DNA from: Paracoccaceae bacterium
GTDB lineage: Bacteria; Pseudomonadota; Alphaproteobacteria; Rhodobacterales; Rhodobacteraceae
Direction: 5' to 3'
NCBI GenBank assembly: GCA_026706985.1
Contig: JAPOXR010000049.1
Span: 1-64,000 of the forward strand
Length of the DNA stretch: 64,000 nt
The position numbers and the translations under genes were made by a program. This document shows positions 1-8,961 of the stretch, in pieces. The notes below the pieces were generated by a model. The model was not told the DNA's origin and did no database searches. It worked only from the letters and a program-made list of their open reading frames with translations. Positions within the stretch are counted from its first letter, which is position 1. Each line of letters starts with the position of its first letter.

Positions 1-147
1 CATTCCAAATGGCACCTAACCCGCGTTTCTCAGTCCATGGTTTGAGAAATGCAGGGTAGCCATGCGGAAAGATCCCATTCGCAAAGGCGACACAACCAGC
101 CACATCGCTCATCGGGGTCTGCGCTGAGGTCTGGTAAGCGGTACGCG

Positions 148-1209
148 TTAAAACTCTACCAGGAAACGACCCAATCGCCGCTTGATGGCCGGAACGTAAT
201 TGGCGGCACCGATCAATGTCCGGAACGCAACCCGTCTGGGTAAGTTGACACCACCGGTCATTTTTCGTCCGCGTTCAGTTATTCGCACCGCTTCGTTGCC
301 AAGCCTATGGCGAAGTCCAGAATAGTCTTCGATGCCGCCATTCACGAGCCGTTCAGCAAGCTCCGCGGCATCCGCAATGCCCAGATTCATTCCCCGCCCC
401 CCGACAGGGGCGTGGCAATGTGCGGCATCGCCTGCCAAGTGAACTGGTCCCTTTGAATAGGTAGATGCCTGTCGGACGGAAATTTTGAACTGGCCTTGCC
501 GGCGGATGTTGGTCACGTTGATCGGAAGCGGCATAGCTTCCAGTGCGTTTGGAGCACTGCTGACAAGGCGGTAACGCCTCGCCTCCAGCGGAGCAAAGAC
601 CACTATCATCCCCGGTCCTGCCTGGACCAGAGTGATTTTGTCGGGATGCTCCCACCCCTCGGCATCAACATCAGCGATCGACCAGGTTTGCTCCAGATCA
701 AACCCGGGATATTCGATCCCGGCGGCTTCGCGGACCGTGCTCCGTATGCCATCCGCGCCGATGACCACATCAAACTTGCCCGATGTGCCATCAGCAAAGG
801 TGACAGCGGCTTTGCCCCCTTCTTCCTCATAACCTTCAAATCCCTTTCCAAACTGGATGGATCCGCCGAGCAATTCGAGTGTTTCCGCCATCAGCGCCTC
901 GGTCCTGTCCTGAGGCATGCCGATGACGTATGGATACGCCATACGTTCAGACCGCAGCGGCAGGTCCAGAGAAAGCGATGTACCGTGATGGATTCGGATA
1001 CCGTGGAAAGGGATCGCCTCCTGTAAGAGCTTTTCCGTGACGCCTGACGGTTTCAGTAAAGAAAGACTGCGCGGCGTTACCCCGACCGCACGGCTCAGCG
1101 TAGAGGCAGTCTCGCGGCGGTCCACAATCGTTGGAACGACCCCGAGGCGGCAAAGTTCAATGCCAGCGGTCAATCCCGTCGGTCCAGCCCCGACAATCAG
1201 CACCTTCAC
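148..1209 (-). CDS. FAD-dependent monooxygenase (PheA/TfdB-type)
   Basis: A 353-residue flavoprotein hydroxylase of the FAD_binding_3 class, expected to use NAD(P)H and O2 to hydroxylate an aromatic or similar substrate in the cytoplasm. The N-terminus carries the dinucleotide-binding loop GAGPTGL at about residue 7, a central GADGIRSTVR (DG motif), and the second FAD motif GDAAHCHAPVGGRGMN at about residue 265. It lacks the C-terminal thioredoxin-like extension of phenol hydroxylases, so it is a short form. The start is a GTG with GGGGAGA about 10 nt upstream. Substrate cannot be told from sequence. It lies downstream of the RraA-like gene on the same strand, about 108 bp away. Confidence 0.85.
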   Translation of the reverse strand: MKVLIVGAGPTGLTAGIELCRLGVVPTIVDRRETASTLSRAVGVTPRSLSLLKPSGVTEKLLQEAIPFHGIRIHHGTSLSLDLPLRSERMAYPYVIGMPQDRTEALMAETLELLGGSIQFGKGFEGYEEEGGKAAVTFADGTSGKFDVVIGADGIRSTVREAAGIEYPGFDLEQTWSIADVDAEGWEHPDKITLVQAGPGMIVVFAPLEARRYRLVSSAPNALEAMPLPINVTNIRRQGQFKISVRQASTYSKGPVHLAGDAAHCHAPVGGRGMNLGIADAAELAERLVNGGIEDYSGLRHRLGNEAVRITERGRKMTGGVNLPRRVAFRTLIGAANYVPAIKRRLGRFLVEF

Positions 1210-1317
1210 TTCACAAATCTCCCCTTGCTGGCAGCATAGTCAGTTCAGTTCCAGGCCAATCCCGGATTCTAAGTCTACGAAACGGAATTCGCGTCCGCAT
1301 TGCAAATACTGAAGTCT

Positions 1318-1791
1318 TCAGATCAGCTTCTTTTTGCTGTGCAATACGCCGTCCGCGTCACCGTAGACCCAATCGCGGGAACAGAATTTCACACCGCCGA
1401 ACTCGATTTCGCAGCCGACCCTGCCCCAACATTCTTTTGCGCTTTTGACAGGGCTTGTGGCCAAAGCGAACACCAAGGTGTTCAATTCCGAGATTTCGGC
1501 ACTGTCACGAATTGCGGCGTTCAAAACCAATCCGGCCCAATTATTGCTGATCGCCAACTCCGCCAGCATGTCGCCCAATATTGCGATTCTGGTTGATCCT
1601 CCGCCATCAACAACCAAAACGCGGCCCTCGCCAGGTGTCTCCAGCTGAGCCCTAACAACTGTGTTGTCCTCAAAACATTTCACGGTTTGGATTTGGGCGG
1701 CAAAGTGCTTCTTCTGCCCAAACTGAAGAAACGGTAAGTGGACAAGGCTAATTTCGGACGCGTGGTGATCAATAAGGTCTGCCGTTTTCAT
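1318..1791 (-). CDS. rraA: RraA family protein (RNase E regulator / HMG-aldolase-like)
   Basis: 157 residues, the usual length for short RraA proteins. The family includes the RNase E inhibitor RraA and class II 4-hydroxy-4-methyl-2-oxoglutarate/oxaloacetate-cleaving aldolases. Visible motifs are VVDGGGSTRIAILGDMLAELA followed by NNWAGLVLNAAIRDSAEI. The G-x(about 20)-R-D-x2-E pattern used for the aldolase metal/substrate site is kept, so catalytic activity is possible. The C-terminus VYGDADGVL is also typical. The ATG has GGAGAAA upstream. The neighbours (oxidoreductases) do not decide between the RNA-decay and aldolase roles. Confidence 0.85.
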   Translation of the reverse strand: MKTADLIDHHASEISLVHLPFLQFGQKKHFAAQIQTVKCFEDNTVVRAQLETPGEGRVLVVDGGGSTRIAILGDMLAELAISNNWAGLVLNAAIRDSAEISELNTLVFALATSPVKSAKECWGRVGCEIEFGGVKFCSRDWVYGDADGVLHSKKKLI

Positions 1792-1956
1792 TGATCATTT
1801 TTCTCCGAGTGTTTCTTTTGCTACCCGATCTATTCGGCGGTCATTAGCTTGTCGTCATGTCTCCCGAGAACAACAGGTAACTTCGCTGTTTCTTACAGTT
1901 CCTCTGGCGCATAACCGCTGTGAACAAACCTTTTCGAGCTACCTCCGGGCCGTGTT

Positions 1957-4407
1957 TCATCCACCAATTCCTTGGCCGGAGCTCGCCCTGACACGTGACC
2001 AGGCCGGGTCGAAAGGTGGCACATCCAGAATGGATGCGGGGTAAGCGGTGCCGAGAATATCAACGCTGAGTTGACTTGTCTGCCGTAGATGCGCCGAGTC
2101 GATGAAACCAAGCGCCAGGTTGGTGTCGGTCCTGTAGCCGAAATGCCCCGATGTGACGGTGCCGGCGGTTTGTCCGGCACAATTGATCGTCGCGCCGGGA
2201 AAGGCACATCCTCGGCCGGTATCGATGTTCAACAGGCATAGTTGACGGCGTGGTCCGTTGGCGGACATTTCCGCCAGGGCGTCCCTGCCGATAGTGTTCC
2301 TGTCAGCCGTGATGAATCGCTCCAGCCCGCATTCCAACGGGTTGGTTTCGGTTATCCATTCAGACTTCCAGTGCCCGAGCCCTTTTTCGAGACGCATACT
2401 GTCGACGGCATGGGAGCCGAAAGGCTTGATGTGGAAACGCGTGCCCTCTGACATGATGGCTTCCCAGGCATGCCGCAGCCGGTGACTTGGGAGATGCACC
2501 TCGAAAGCCAGTTCACCGGAATAGGAAAGATTGATGATCAGCGCATGGTCCGGACCGCCCGTGCGCACAGCGTGCAGAAAGGGAAGATTGGCGGCGGAGC
2601 AAACCTGCCCGAAAAGGGTAGTCAAGACCTTGCGGGAATCCGGCCCGGCAAGCAGAATTGCCTGATAATCTTCCGTGAGCGGCTGCAGTTGAACCCGATC
2701 ACCTGACGGAAGGTGGGCGCTTAGCCAGTCGAAATCATGCACTTCCGCCGCCGCGGCGGAAAGATACCAAAAGCCATCATCGCCGAGATTGACGATGACG
2801 GCCTCACATTTGAAGTTGCCATGGTGGTTGAGGAGGTAGCACAGGCGAACCTGCCCGGATCGCCCAGGGATATCGCCCGGGCTGATCCATTGCAGCCATT
2901 CGCGCGCCCCGGATCCGGTTATGGCAATCCGGTTGAATCCGGAGATTTCCGAGATTCCGACATGGCGGTGCAGGTGCAGCACTTCTTCTCCGACTAGATC
3001 GTGCATGGGTGAGCGCCGATATGAAGGCCCGGGCGTGTCGCTGCTCCGGTAGTATGCCACCCGTTCCCAGCCATTCACCGGATGCAGGAAGCCGCCCATT
3101 TGTCGATGTGTCCCGGTGAGTCCGGTGGTGCGGGCATCCATCCCGGCGGGACGGCGTTCGTCGGGCAGGTGAAATCGGAACTCATTGCGGTAGTCTTCGA
3201 CTGCTTTGGCGATGGTATAGTCTTCATCGACATGCTGGCCGAAGCGGCACGGATCCAGGCACCATGTGTCGAGGCAGGCTTCTCCACGGGTAATGATCTG
3301 CGCCAACAGCCAACCCAACCCGCCGCCTTCGCCGATGCCGGCGCGCAGGCCGGCAATGCAGTAGGCATTGTGACGGCCGGGTATTTTCCCCACGAGCGGC
3401 AGGCCGTCGGCTGAATAAGTGATCGGCCCATTCACGACGTTTCGGATCCCGACCCTTTCCAGAGCCGGAATCCTGGCAATGGCGCGTTCAAAAATGGGTG
3501 AGATGCGCTCAAGATCATCCGCACAGAGCGACTGGGTGAAACCGGGATCAATGCCGTCGATTCCCCACGCGCGGCAATCCTGTTCGTAGAATCCAACCAG
3601 CAACCCGGATTGCTCCTGGCGCATATAGAAATCGTCAATCGGGCAACGGATGAGTGGAATTCGGTTGGGCGATGCCTGCACCTCCGGCATCGGGCCGGTG
3701 ATCAGATACTGATGTTCCATTGAAATGACCGGCAGACGGACTCCGATCATGGCGGCGACCTCGTTGCACCGGTAGCCTGCCGCGATGACCAGTTTTTCGC
3801 ATTCAACGCCGCCGCCCGGTGTCTCAATCAGCCAATGATCGCTGCCGGGTTTGCGGCGGATATCGAGGGCGGGGCAATCCCGCTCTATCCGCGCACCCTG
3901 GCTGCGGGCATGATGCAGCAGGGCATGGCAGAGTTGCGACGGATCGATATGGCCGTCATGCGGATCCCATAATCCGCCGAGCAGACCGGATGTTGAAATG
4001 AGCGGGTGACGGCGGGCGCATTCCCCGGCGTCAATGACCTCAAGCTGCACCCCCATACCCCGCGCCATGGAGGAAAAATGCCGGTAGCCATCCATCTGCT
4101 CGATTGTACCACCGAGGCGGATGCCGCCATCACCGTAATTGTAATGCACCGGATGCTCATCCGACTCGGCAAGCCGCTGATACAGATTGATCGAATGTGA
4201 TTTCAATCCGACCATGGTCTGGTTGGTGCCGAAGCTGGTGACCTGGGCCGCCGAATGCCATGTCGTGCCGGAAGTGATCTCGTCACGTTCAAGCAGCAGG
4301 ACATCCGACCAACCTTCACGCACCAGGTGATAGAGCGTGGAACAGCCGGCAATGCCGCCACCAATCACCACAACCCGGGCAGGTTTGCTCACGCAGCCAC
4401 TCTCCAT
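1957..4407 (-). CDS. FAD/GcvT-domain dehydrogenase (dimethylglycine/sarcosine dehydrogenase-like)
   Basis: 816 residues with the two-part architecture of dimethylglycine and sarcosine dehydrogenases. An N-terminal DAO-type FAD domain (GGGIAGCSTLYHL at about residue 15, TTWHSAAQ near residue 50, the site that in DMGDH holds covalent FAD) spans roughly residues 1-390. A GcvT-like tetrahydrofolate-binding half follows from about residue 430, with a GcvT C-terminal barrel (NLALGFI...) at the end. Family knowledge predicts oxidative N-demethylation of a glycine-betaine breakdown product with transfer of C1 to THF. The exact methylamine is not determinable. It is transcribed divergently from the GNAT gene across a 345-bp spacer. 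Confidence 0.85.
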   Translation of the reverse strand: MESGCVSKPARVVVIGGGIAGCSTLYHLVREGWSDVLLLERDEITSGTTWHSAAQVTSFGTNQTMVGLKSHSINLYQRLAESDEHPVHYNYGDGGIRLGGTIEQMDGYRHFSSMARGMGVQLEVIDAGECARRHPLISTSGLLGGLWDPHDGHIDPSQLCHALLHHARSQGARIERDCPALDIRRKPGSDHWLIETPGGGVECEKLVIAAGYRCNEVAAMIGVRLPVISMEHQYLITGPMPEVQASPNRIPLIRCPIDDFYMRQEQSGLLVGFYEQDCRAWGIDGIDPGFTQSLCADDLERISPIFERAIARIPALERVGIRNVVNGPITYSADGLPLVGKIPGRHNAYCIAGLRAGIGEGGGLGWLLAQIITRGEACLDTWCLDPCRFGQHVDEDYTIAKAVEDYRNEFRFHLPDERRPAGMDARTTGLTGTHRQMGGFLHPVNGWERVAYYRSSDTPGPSYRRSPMHDLVGEEVLHLHRHVGISEISGFNRIAITGSGAREWLQWISPGDIPGRSGQVRLCYLLNHHGNFKCEAVIVNLGDDGFWYLSAAAAEVHDFDWLSAHLPSGDRVQLQPLTEDYQAILLAGPDSRKVLTTLFGQVCSAANLPFLHAVRTGGPDHALIINLSYSGELAFEVHLPSHRLRHAWEAIMSEGTRFHIKPFGSHAVDSMRLEKGLGHWKSEWITETNPLECGLERFITADRNTIGRDALAEMSANGPRRQLCLLNIDTGRGCAFPGATINCAGQTAGTVTSGHFGYRTDTNLALGFIDSAHLRQTSQLSVDILGTAYPASILDVPPFDPAWSRVRASSGQGIGG

Positions 4408-4752
4408 TGCAACAATCGGCGGCCGCTGCCGAAACGGCGCTGCGGCATCTATGGCCGCTGATGGCTACAGATGCTCAATCGATGCAATAGCCAAATGCAG
4501 GGCGATTTCCCTTTTCACAACAATCCTGCCCGGATGGACATATAATTATGCCATTCTACTGTAGCGGAGACTGGCGGGAATCGAAACAAATGGCTTGCAC
4601 TGCCACGGCAGTGACCGCTCTATGCCGGATTCAGTGCCTTGGCTTTGTCCATGCGGATGTTATCGTCGCCAACCGACACGGAATAAAGGCAGCCGGCACA
4701 GAGACCCGCATGGGTGTGATCAGGTGCAGGTGCTATCGATTGAAAGGTGACA
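4408..4752. other. Divergent intergenic region, 345 bp
   Basis: No convincing coding sequence; the ORF-track entries here are short, overlap in several frames and have no family features. The spacer must carry the promoters for the leftward FAD/GcvT dehydrogenase and the rightward acetyltransferase. A perfect TATAAT occurs inside it. No riboswitch or long inverted repeat was recognised by eye. Confidence 0.6.
4518..4546 (+). promoter_or_regulatory. Possible promoter for the GNAT gene
   Basis: A perfect -10 hexamer TATAAT (4541-4546) in an otherwise GC-rich stretch, with a poor -35 candidate ACAACA 17 bp upstream. It would give a leader of about 200 nt for the acetyltransferase. The -35 is weak, so this is tentative. 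Confidence 0.3.
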
Positions 4753-5538
4753 ATGGCTGAAGGTAGAGTTGGGAATTCGGATCCGGTACCGGGTGACGGT
4801 GATTGGCTGCGGCTGCCGCGGCTTGAATTCCGGCGGAACGAATTGGAGCTGCCGATCGGAATAGCGGTTGAGCAATGGTCGGAATGCAGTCCTCCTCCCG
4901 ACTCGCCGATTGAGGGGCGGTACTGCCGGGTGGAGCCGCTTGCCGTCGAATCACACTGCAGTGATCTTTTCCAGGCATTTGCAGAGGATACGGAAGATCG
5001 GATCTGGGCATATCTTCCTTACGGCCCGTTTACCCGCGAACGGGATCTTGCGGATTGGATTGATGCGGTAACCGCGGTTCAGGATCCGAAGTTTCACGCC
5101 ATCATGGACAAGCGGTCAGGATGCGCCGCCGGCGTTGCGAGCTACCTCAACATCACGCCTGCGGCCGGTGTCATCGAAGTCGGCCACATCAATTTCGCAC
5201 CGGCGCTGCAGCGGGGCAGGGCGGCCACGGAAGCCATGTATCTCATGATGCGGCGGGCCTTCTCGGAACTCGGTTATCGTCGCTACGAATGGAAATGTGA
5301 TGCGCTGAACAGCAGATCACGCGGGGCGGCGCTGCGGCTCGGATTTTCTTTTGAAGGGATTTTCCGTCAGGCGACGATCTATAAGGGCCGTAACCGGGAT
5401 ACCGCATGGTATTCGATCATCGATACCGAGTGGCAGGAGCGGAAGGCGGCGTTTGAAGCCTGGCTTGATCCCGGGAATTTTCATGAAGATGGCTCGCAGA
5501 GACGCCGTCTTACCGATTTCATGTGCCGGGATGGCTGA
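4753..5538 (+). CDS. GNAT family N-acetyltransferase (RimJ/RimL-like)
   Basis: 261 residues from the ATG at 4753 (AAAGGT lies just upstream; a GTG two codons earlier is also open). It matches the Acetyltransf_3 branch of GNAT enzymes. After an acidic, non-conserved N-terminus of about 50 residues come GRYCRVEPLAV, GCAAGVASYLNITPAAGVIEVGHINFAP, and the acetyl-CoA region LQRGRAATEAMYLMMRRAF, then YEWKCDALNSRSRGAALRLGFSFEGIFRQ. Family members acetylate protein N-termini or small molecules; the target here is unknown. The 3' end overlaps hisE tail-to-tail by 20 bp. Confidence 0.85.
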   Translation: MAEGRVGNSDPVPGDGDWLRLPRLEFRRNELELPIGIAVEQWSECSPPPDSPIEGRYCRVEPLAVESHCSDLFQAFAEDTEDRIWAYLPYGPFTRERDLADWIDAVTAVQDPKFHAIMDKRSGCAAGVASYLNITPAAGVIEVGHINFAPALQRGRAATEAMYLMMRRAFSELGYRRYEWKCDALNSRSRGAALRLGFSFEGIFRQATIYKGRNRDTAWYSIIDTEWQERKAAFEAWLDPGNFHEDGSQRRRLTDFMCRDG

Positions 5539-5848
5539 TATCCCGCTGCCTCTTTTCCTCCAGCCCGGATGTGCCCTGCCGCCGCTCCAGCTCCGCATAG
5601 ACTTCCTTGAGGGATACGTCATTGACCTCCAGCAGGACCAAAAGATGATACAGCAGGTCGGCTGATTCCCGCACAAGTTCACCCCGCTTTCCCGACGCAC
5701 CGGCAAGTGCGGCTTCAACGGCTTCCTCGCCGAATTTTTTGGCGCATCGCTCCGGGCCCCCGGAGATCAGTTTCGCTGTCCAGGAATTGCTGTCCCCCGT
5801 TACAGCGCGCCGGTGAATGGTTTCGGCAAGTTGATCGAGAGTATTCAT
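5519..5848 (-). CDS. hisE: Phosphoribosyl-ATP pyrophosphatase
   Basis: 109 residues, single-domain HisE (MazG-like all-alpha NTP-PPase), catalysing the second step of histidine synthesis: PR-ATP to PR-AMP plus PPi. The metal-binding signature is [13 protein letters not shown]...[19 protein letters not shown]. The start is set at MNTLDQLAE because its ATG overlaps the hisF stop as ATGA; the track ORF is over-extended by 17 codons. It is the last gene of the leftward his run. No hisI (PR-AMP cyclohydrolase) or hisG is in the window, so these must lie elsewhere. Confidence 0.93.
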   Translation of the reverse strand: MNTLDQLAETIHRRAVTGDSNSWTAKLISGGPERCAKKFGEEAVEAALAGASGKRGELVRESADLLYHLLVLLEVNDVSLKEVYAELERRQGTSGLEEKRQRDISHPGT

Positions 5849-6609
5849 GTGATTCTGACCGGGATTCCGGCTTGTGCCATGTGGTGTTTCGCTTCGCATA
5901 TCGTGTGTTCACCGAAATGAAAGATTGATGCGGCAAGCACCGCTGATGCCTTGCCGATGGTAATGCCTTCGACGAGGTGGTCGAGATTGCCGACGCCGCC
6001 GGATGCGACGACCGGTATGGAAACCGCTTCCGAGACCGCGCGCGTCAGTTCCAGGTCAAATCCGGATTTTGTGCCGTCGCTGTCCATGCTGGTCAGCAGA
6101 ATTTCACCGGCTCCCCGGTTGTGGACTTCACGGGCGAAATCAAGAGCATCGATGCCGGTGGCGCGTTTGCCGCCGTGGGTGAAGATCTCCCAGCGGCCGG
6201 CGGAGACCGATTTGGCGTCGATTGCCACAACGACGCATTGGCTTCCGAAGCGTTTTGCCGCTTCCTCCACCCGCGAGCTGTCGGCAACGGCGGCGGAATT
6301 GAGCGAAACCTTGTCGGCGCCGGCGCGCAACAGCGCTTCCACATCCCGGGAATTCCTGACACCTCCGCCCACGGTCAATGGCATGAAACAGACATCAGCC
6401 GTGCGCGAGACCAGGTCCAGCATCGTGTTGCGGTGCTCAAGCGAAGCGGCGATATCGAGAAAACACAGCTCATCAGCGCCATCAGCGTCGTATCGCATCG
6501 CCGCTTCCACCGGGTCGCCGGCATCCCTCAACCTGACAAAATTCACCCCCTTGACGACCCGGCCTTCCTTGACATCCAGGCATGGAATGATGCGCACTTT
6601 CAGGCTCAC
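5845..6609 (-). CDS. hisF: Imidazole glycerol phosphate synthase, cyclase subunit
   Basis: 254 residues, (beta/alpha)8 barrel that uses ammonia from HisH to turn PRFAR into IGP and AICAR. Diagnostic sequence: [23 protein letters not shown] with the first catalytic Asp (LD), and [19 protein letters not shown] with the second. The start is a GTG placed directly before SLKVRI, with AAAGGA about 8 nt upstream; the track ORF has 22 spurious codons. It lies 25 bp after hisA and overlaps hisE by 4 bp. Confidence 0.94.
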   Translation of the reverse strand: MSLKVRIIPCLDVKEGRVVKGVNFVRLRDAGDPVEAAMRYDADGADELCFLDIAASLEHRNTMLDLVSRTADVCFMPLTVGGGVRNSRDVEALLRAGADKVSLNSAAVADSSRVEEAAKRFGSQCVVVAIDAKSVSAGRWEIFTHGGKRATGIDALDFAREVHNRGAGEILLTSMDSDGTKSGFDLELTRAVSEAVSIPVVASGGVGNLDHLVEGITIGKASAVLAASIFHFGEHTICEAKHHMAQAGIPVRIT

Positions 6610-6634
6610 GGGATTTCCTTTGATATTCGTCCGG

Positions 6635-7372
6635 TCAATGTTCCGCCTCCGCATCGGCCAGAAGCCGCAATGCATGACCGAGGTCGATGGAACCGTCGTA
6701 TAGAGCCCGGCCGACTATCACCCCTTCGAGTTTGGCACCGCAGTTCCGGAGCGCACGCAGATCGTCAATATTGCCGATGCCGCCCGAGGCAATGACCGGA
6801 ATGCTCACTGATGCGGAGAGATCGGCCATTGCCTCGATATTCGGCCCGGTCTTCACGCCGTCACGGTCAATATCGGTGTGAATGATGGCATCAACACCGC
6901 AATCCTCGAATCTCCTTGCAAGTTCAGCTGTCGGTATCTCGGTATCCCTGACCCAGCCGCGGGTGGCTGCGAATCCGCCTCTGGCATCAATGCCGACGGC
7001 GATACGCCCGGGAAACCGCCGCGCCACGCGTCTGACCAGATCCGGGTTTTCAACCGCCGCGGTGCCTAAGACTATTCGTGCCACGCCCAGTTCCAGCCAG
7101 TTTTCCACAGCTGCCTCATCCCGGATGCCGCCGCCGAGCTGTATCGGAATTGTCACCCCGGCGATGATGCTGCGCACGGAATTCCTGTTTTCCGAAATAC
7201 CCTTAAAGGCACCATCCAGATCGACGACATGCAGCCATTCGCAGCCGGCACCGGCAAATTCCGCCGCTTGTGCCGCCGGGTTATCGTTGAACACCGTCGC
7301 CGATTCCGCCTGGCCTTTCAGCAGGCGCACACATTTGCCATCCTTGAGATCGACCGCCGGATAGAGTCTCAT
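6635..7372 (-). CDS. hisA: Phosphoribosylformimino-AICAR ribotide isomerase
   Basis: 245 residues. ProFAR isomerase, a (beta/alpha)8 barrel related to HisF, acting one step before HisFH. Seen: [20 protein letters not shown] with the catalytic Asp of [15 protein letters not shown] for phosphate binding, HTDIDRDG with the second catalytic Asp, and VIASGGIGN. The start at 7372 gives an ATGA overlap with hisH; an alternative ATG four codons upstream (MEAG) is possible. The track ORF of 329 aa is much too long. Confidence 0.94.
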   Translation of the reverse strand: MRLYPAVDLKDGKCVRLLKGQAESATVFNDNPAAQAAEFAGAGCEWLHVVDLDGAFKGISENRNSVRSIIAGVTIPIQLGGGIRDEAAVENWLELGVARIVLGTAAVENPDLVRRVARRFPGRIAVGIDARGGFAATRGWVRDTEIPTAELARRFEDCGVDAIIHTDIDRDGVKTGPNIEAMADLSASVSIPVIASGGIGNIDDLRALRNCGAKLEGVIVGRALYDGSIDLGHALRLLADAEAEH

Positions 7373-8004
7373 CCCGGCTTCCATTTGAAAAAATTGTCGA
7401 GAATTCTCAGCCCTGCCTGCTGGCTCTTTTCCGGATGAAACTGCGTGCCGGCGACATTTCCTGAGGCGACAGCGGCGGTGACCGGCAAGCCGTAATCTGT
7501 CTCCGCTATGCAGTCTCCGGATTGACTGGGAAGCAGGTGGTACGAGTGTACGAAATAGACATCGGCGCCTTCGCCAAGCCCCTCGAACAATGGGTGTGTG
7601 CCGATCAACCTCAAGCTGTTCCAACCCATATGGGGGATCTTAAGATTGCCGAACCGCTCGATCGGCACAACCTTACCCGGAATCCAGCCGAAGCCCTTGG
7701 TGCAGCCATGCTCAAGCCCGAACCCTGCGGTCAGTTGCATGCCGACACAGATGCCGAGAAACGGGATGCCGCGGTTCTCGACCGCATGGCAAATAGCTTC
7801 ATCAAGCCCCTTCGCGGCAAGTGAGGCACGGCAATCGGCAAACGCGCCGACGCCCGGCAGAATGATCCTGTCGGCCTCTGCAATGATATCGGCTTCAGAA
7901 GCGAGGATGACATCTCCCGCACCCGCTTCCGCAGCCATTCTGCGGGCCGATTTCTCAGCTGAATGCAGATTTCCGGAATTATAGTCGACAATGACGGTCC
8001 GCAC
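7369..8004 (-). CDS. hisH: Imidazole glycerol phosphate synthase, glutaminase subunit
   Basis: 211 residues, class I glutamine amidotransferase supplying ammonia to HisF. The nucleophile elbow GICVGMQL holds the catalytic Cys (about residue 88). The His and Glu of the triad are in GTQFHPEKSQ near residue 194. VDYNSGNLHSAEKS at the N-terminus is family-typical. It overlaps hisA by 4 bp and starts 1 bp after hisB, consistent with one polycistronic unit. Confidence 0.95.
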   Translation of the reverse strand: MRTVIVDYNSGNLHSAEKSARRMAAEAGAGDVILASEADIIAEADRIILPGVGAFADCRASLAAKGLDEAICHAVENRGIPFLGICVGMQLTAGFGLEHGCTKGFGWIPGKVVPIERFGNLKIPHMGWNSLRLIGTHPLFEGLGEGADVYFVHSYHLLPSQSGDCIAETDYGLPVTAAVASGNVAGTQFHPEKSQQAGLRILDNFFKWKPG

Positions 8005-8005
8005 G

Positions 8006-8593
8006 TCAGAGCAATCGCTTTGTTGAAGGGATTGAATTCCCGATTCTGCTGTCGGACTCGACCGCTATCCTCAGGGCGCGCGCGGTGGCTTTGAATGCGG
8101 CTTCGGCAATGTGGTGGCTGTTGAAGCCCGAATGCTGCCTCAGATGCAGCGTGATGCCGCCATTCCAGGCCAGGGCCTGGAAGAATTCGCGCACCAACTC
8201 GGTGTCAAACCGCCCGATCTTTTCGCTCGGCATTTCGATACCCCAGCCAAGATACGGCCTGCCCGACAGGTCGAGCGCCACGTCTATCCAGGCGTCATCC
8301 ATGACCAGGCTGAAATTACCATAGCGGCGTATACCGCTTTTGTCGCCGAGCGCCTTCACCAGAGCCTTGCCAAGAACGACTCCGACATCTTCGGTCGAGT
8401 GATGGTCGTCGATATGCGTGTCGCCCTCGACGGTGACCTCGAGGTCAAAAAGTGCATGGTGCGCCAGTTGGTGGAGCATATGATCAAGAAACCCGACACC
8501 GGAATCGACGAGGCATTTGCCGGTTCCGTCAAGAGTTAGACCGATCGTAATCGTGGTTTCGTTTGTTTCGCGGGTTATGGTCGCTGATCGCAT
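8006..8593 (-). CDS. hisB: Imidazoleglycerol-phosphate dehydratase
   Basis: 195 residues, monofunctional IGPD (no N-terminal phosphatase domain). It is a Mn-dependent dehydratase making imidazole acetol phosphate. Metal ligands are in two duplicated His-rich motifs: GVGFLDHMLHQLAHHA with DTHIDDHHSTEDVG, and the second-half copy LREFFQALAWN...LRQHSGFNSHHIAEAAFKA. It is the first his gene of the leftward run and lies about 220 bp downstream of tRNA-Gly on the same strand. Confidence 0.95.
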   Translation of the reverse strand: MRSATITRETNETTITIGLTLDGTGKCLVDSGVGFLDHMLHQLAHHALFDLEVTVEGDTHIDDHHSTEDVGVVLGKALVKALGDKSGIRRYGNFSLVMDDAWIDVALDLSGRPYLGWGIEMPSEKIGRFDTELVREFFQALAWNGGITLHLRQHSGFNSHHIAEAAFKATARALRIAVESDSRIGNSIPSTKRLL

Positions 8594-8707
8594 TTGCCGG
8601 CACCTGGTGAATGATCGGCGGAATTATACCGGTGCAGGTAACGCGATGCCACGCAATTTCGGCGGATGCATTGTTTCCCGGGAGGTCCGCATTGCTTCGG
8701 CGGAAAG

Positions 8708-8733
8708 TCCCGGAAATCCCTCCCGGAAATCCC
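8708..8733. repeat. 13-bp perfect tandem repeat (x2)
   Basis: TCCCGGAAATCCC occurs twice head-to-tail in the spacer between tRNA-Gly and hisB. It is followed at 8735-8749 by the inverted repeat TGGTGCC-G-GGCACCA. The function is unknown; it could form part of the hisB leader. Confidence 0.7.
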
Positions 8734-8815
8734 CTGGTGCCGGGCACCACCGGAATTCCGGCGACTTGTCCCGACCGGCTGCCTCTGAAAAGCATATGCG
8801 GTGAATTGGCGACAC

Positions 8816-8890
8816 TGGAGCGGGCGATGGGATTCGAACCCACGACCCCAACCTTGGCAAGGTTGTGCTCTACCTCTGAGCTACGCCCGC
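8816..8890 (-). tRNA. tRNA-Gly (anticodon GCC)
   Basis: The reverse complement folds as a cloverleaf. The acceptor stem is GCGGGCG/CGCCCGC and the D arm AGCTCAGAGGTAGAGC. The anticodon arm CAACC-TTGCCAA-GGTTG reads GCC. The T arm is GTGGG-TTCGAAT-CCCAT. The 3' CCA is encoded (8816-8818). Confidence 0.95.
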
Positions 8891-8961
8891 CTCCATGACA
8901 GGCTTGCGGGATAGGGAAAATAATCCGTGTCCGCAAGGCAATTTCATCTCCTGACTGCCAT

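Noticed and set aside
4408-4752. Riboswitch ahead of the acetyltransferase or dehydrogenase gene
   Set aside because: No glycine-, SAM- or other riboswitch core sequence could be recognised; only a possible -10 hexamer.
5951-6795. Plus-strand ORFs of 250 and 272 aa opposite hisF/hisA
   Set aside because: Both are antisense to well-conserved barrel enzymes with catalytic Asp residues in place.
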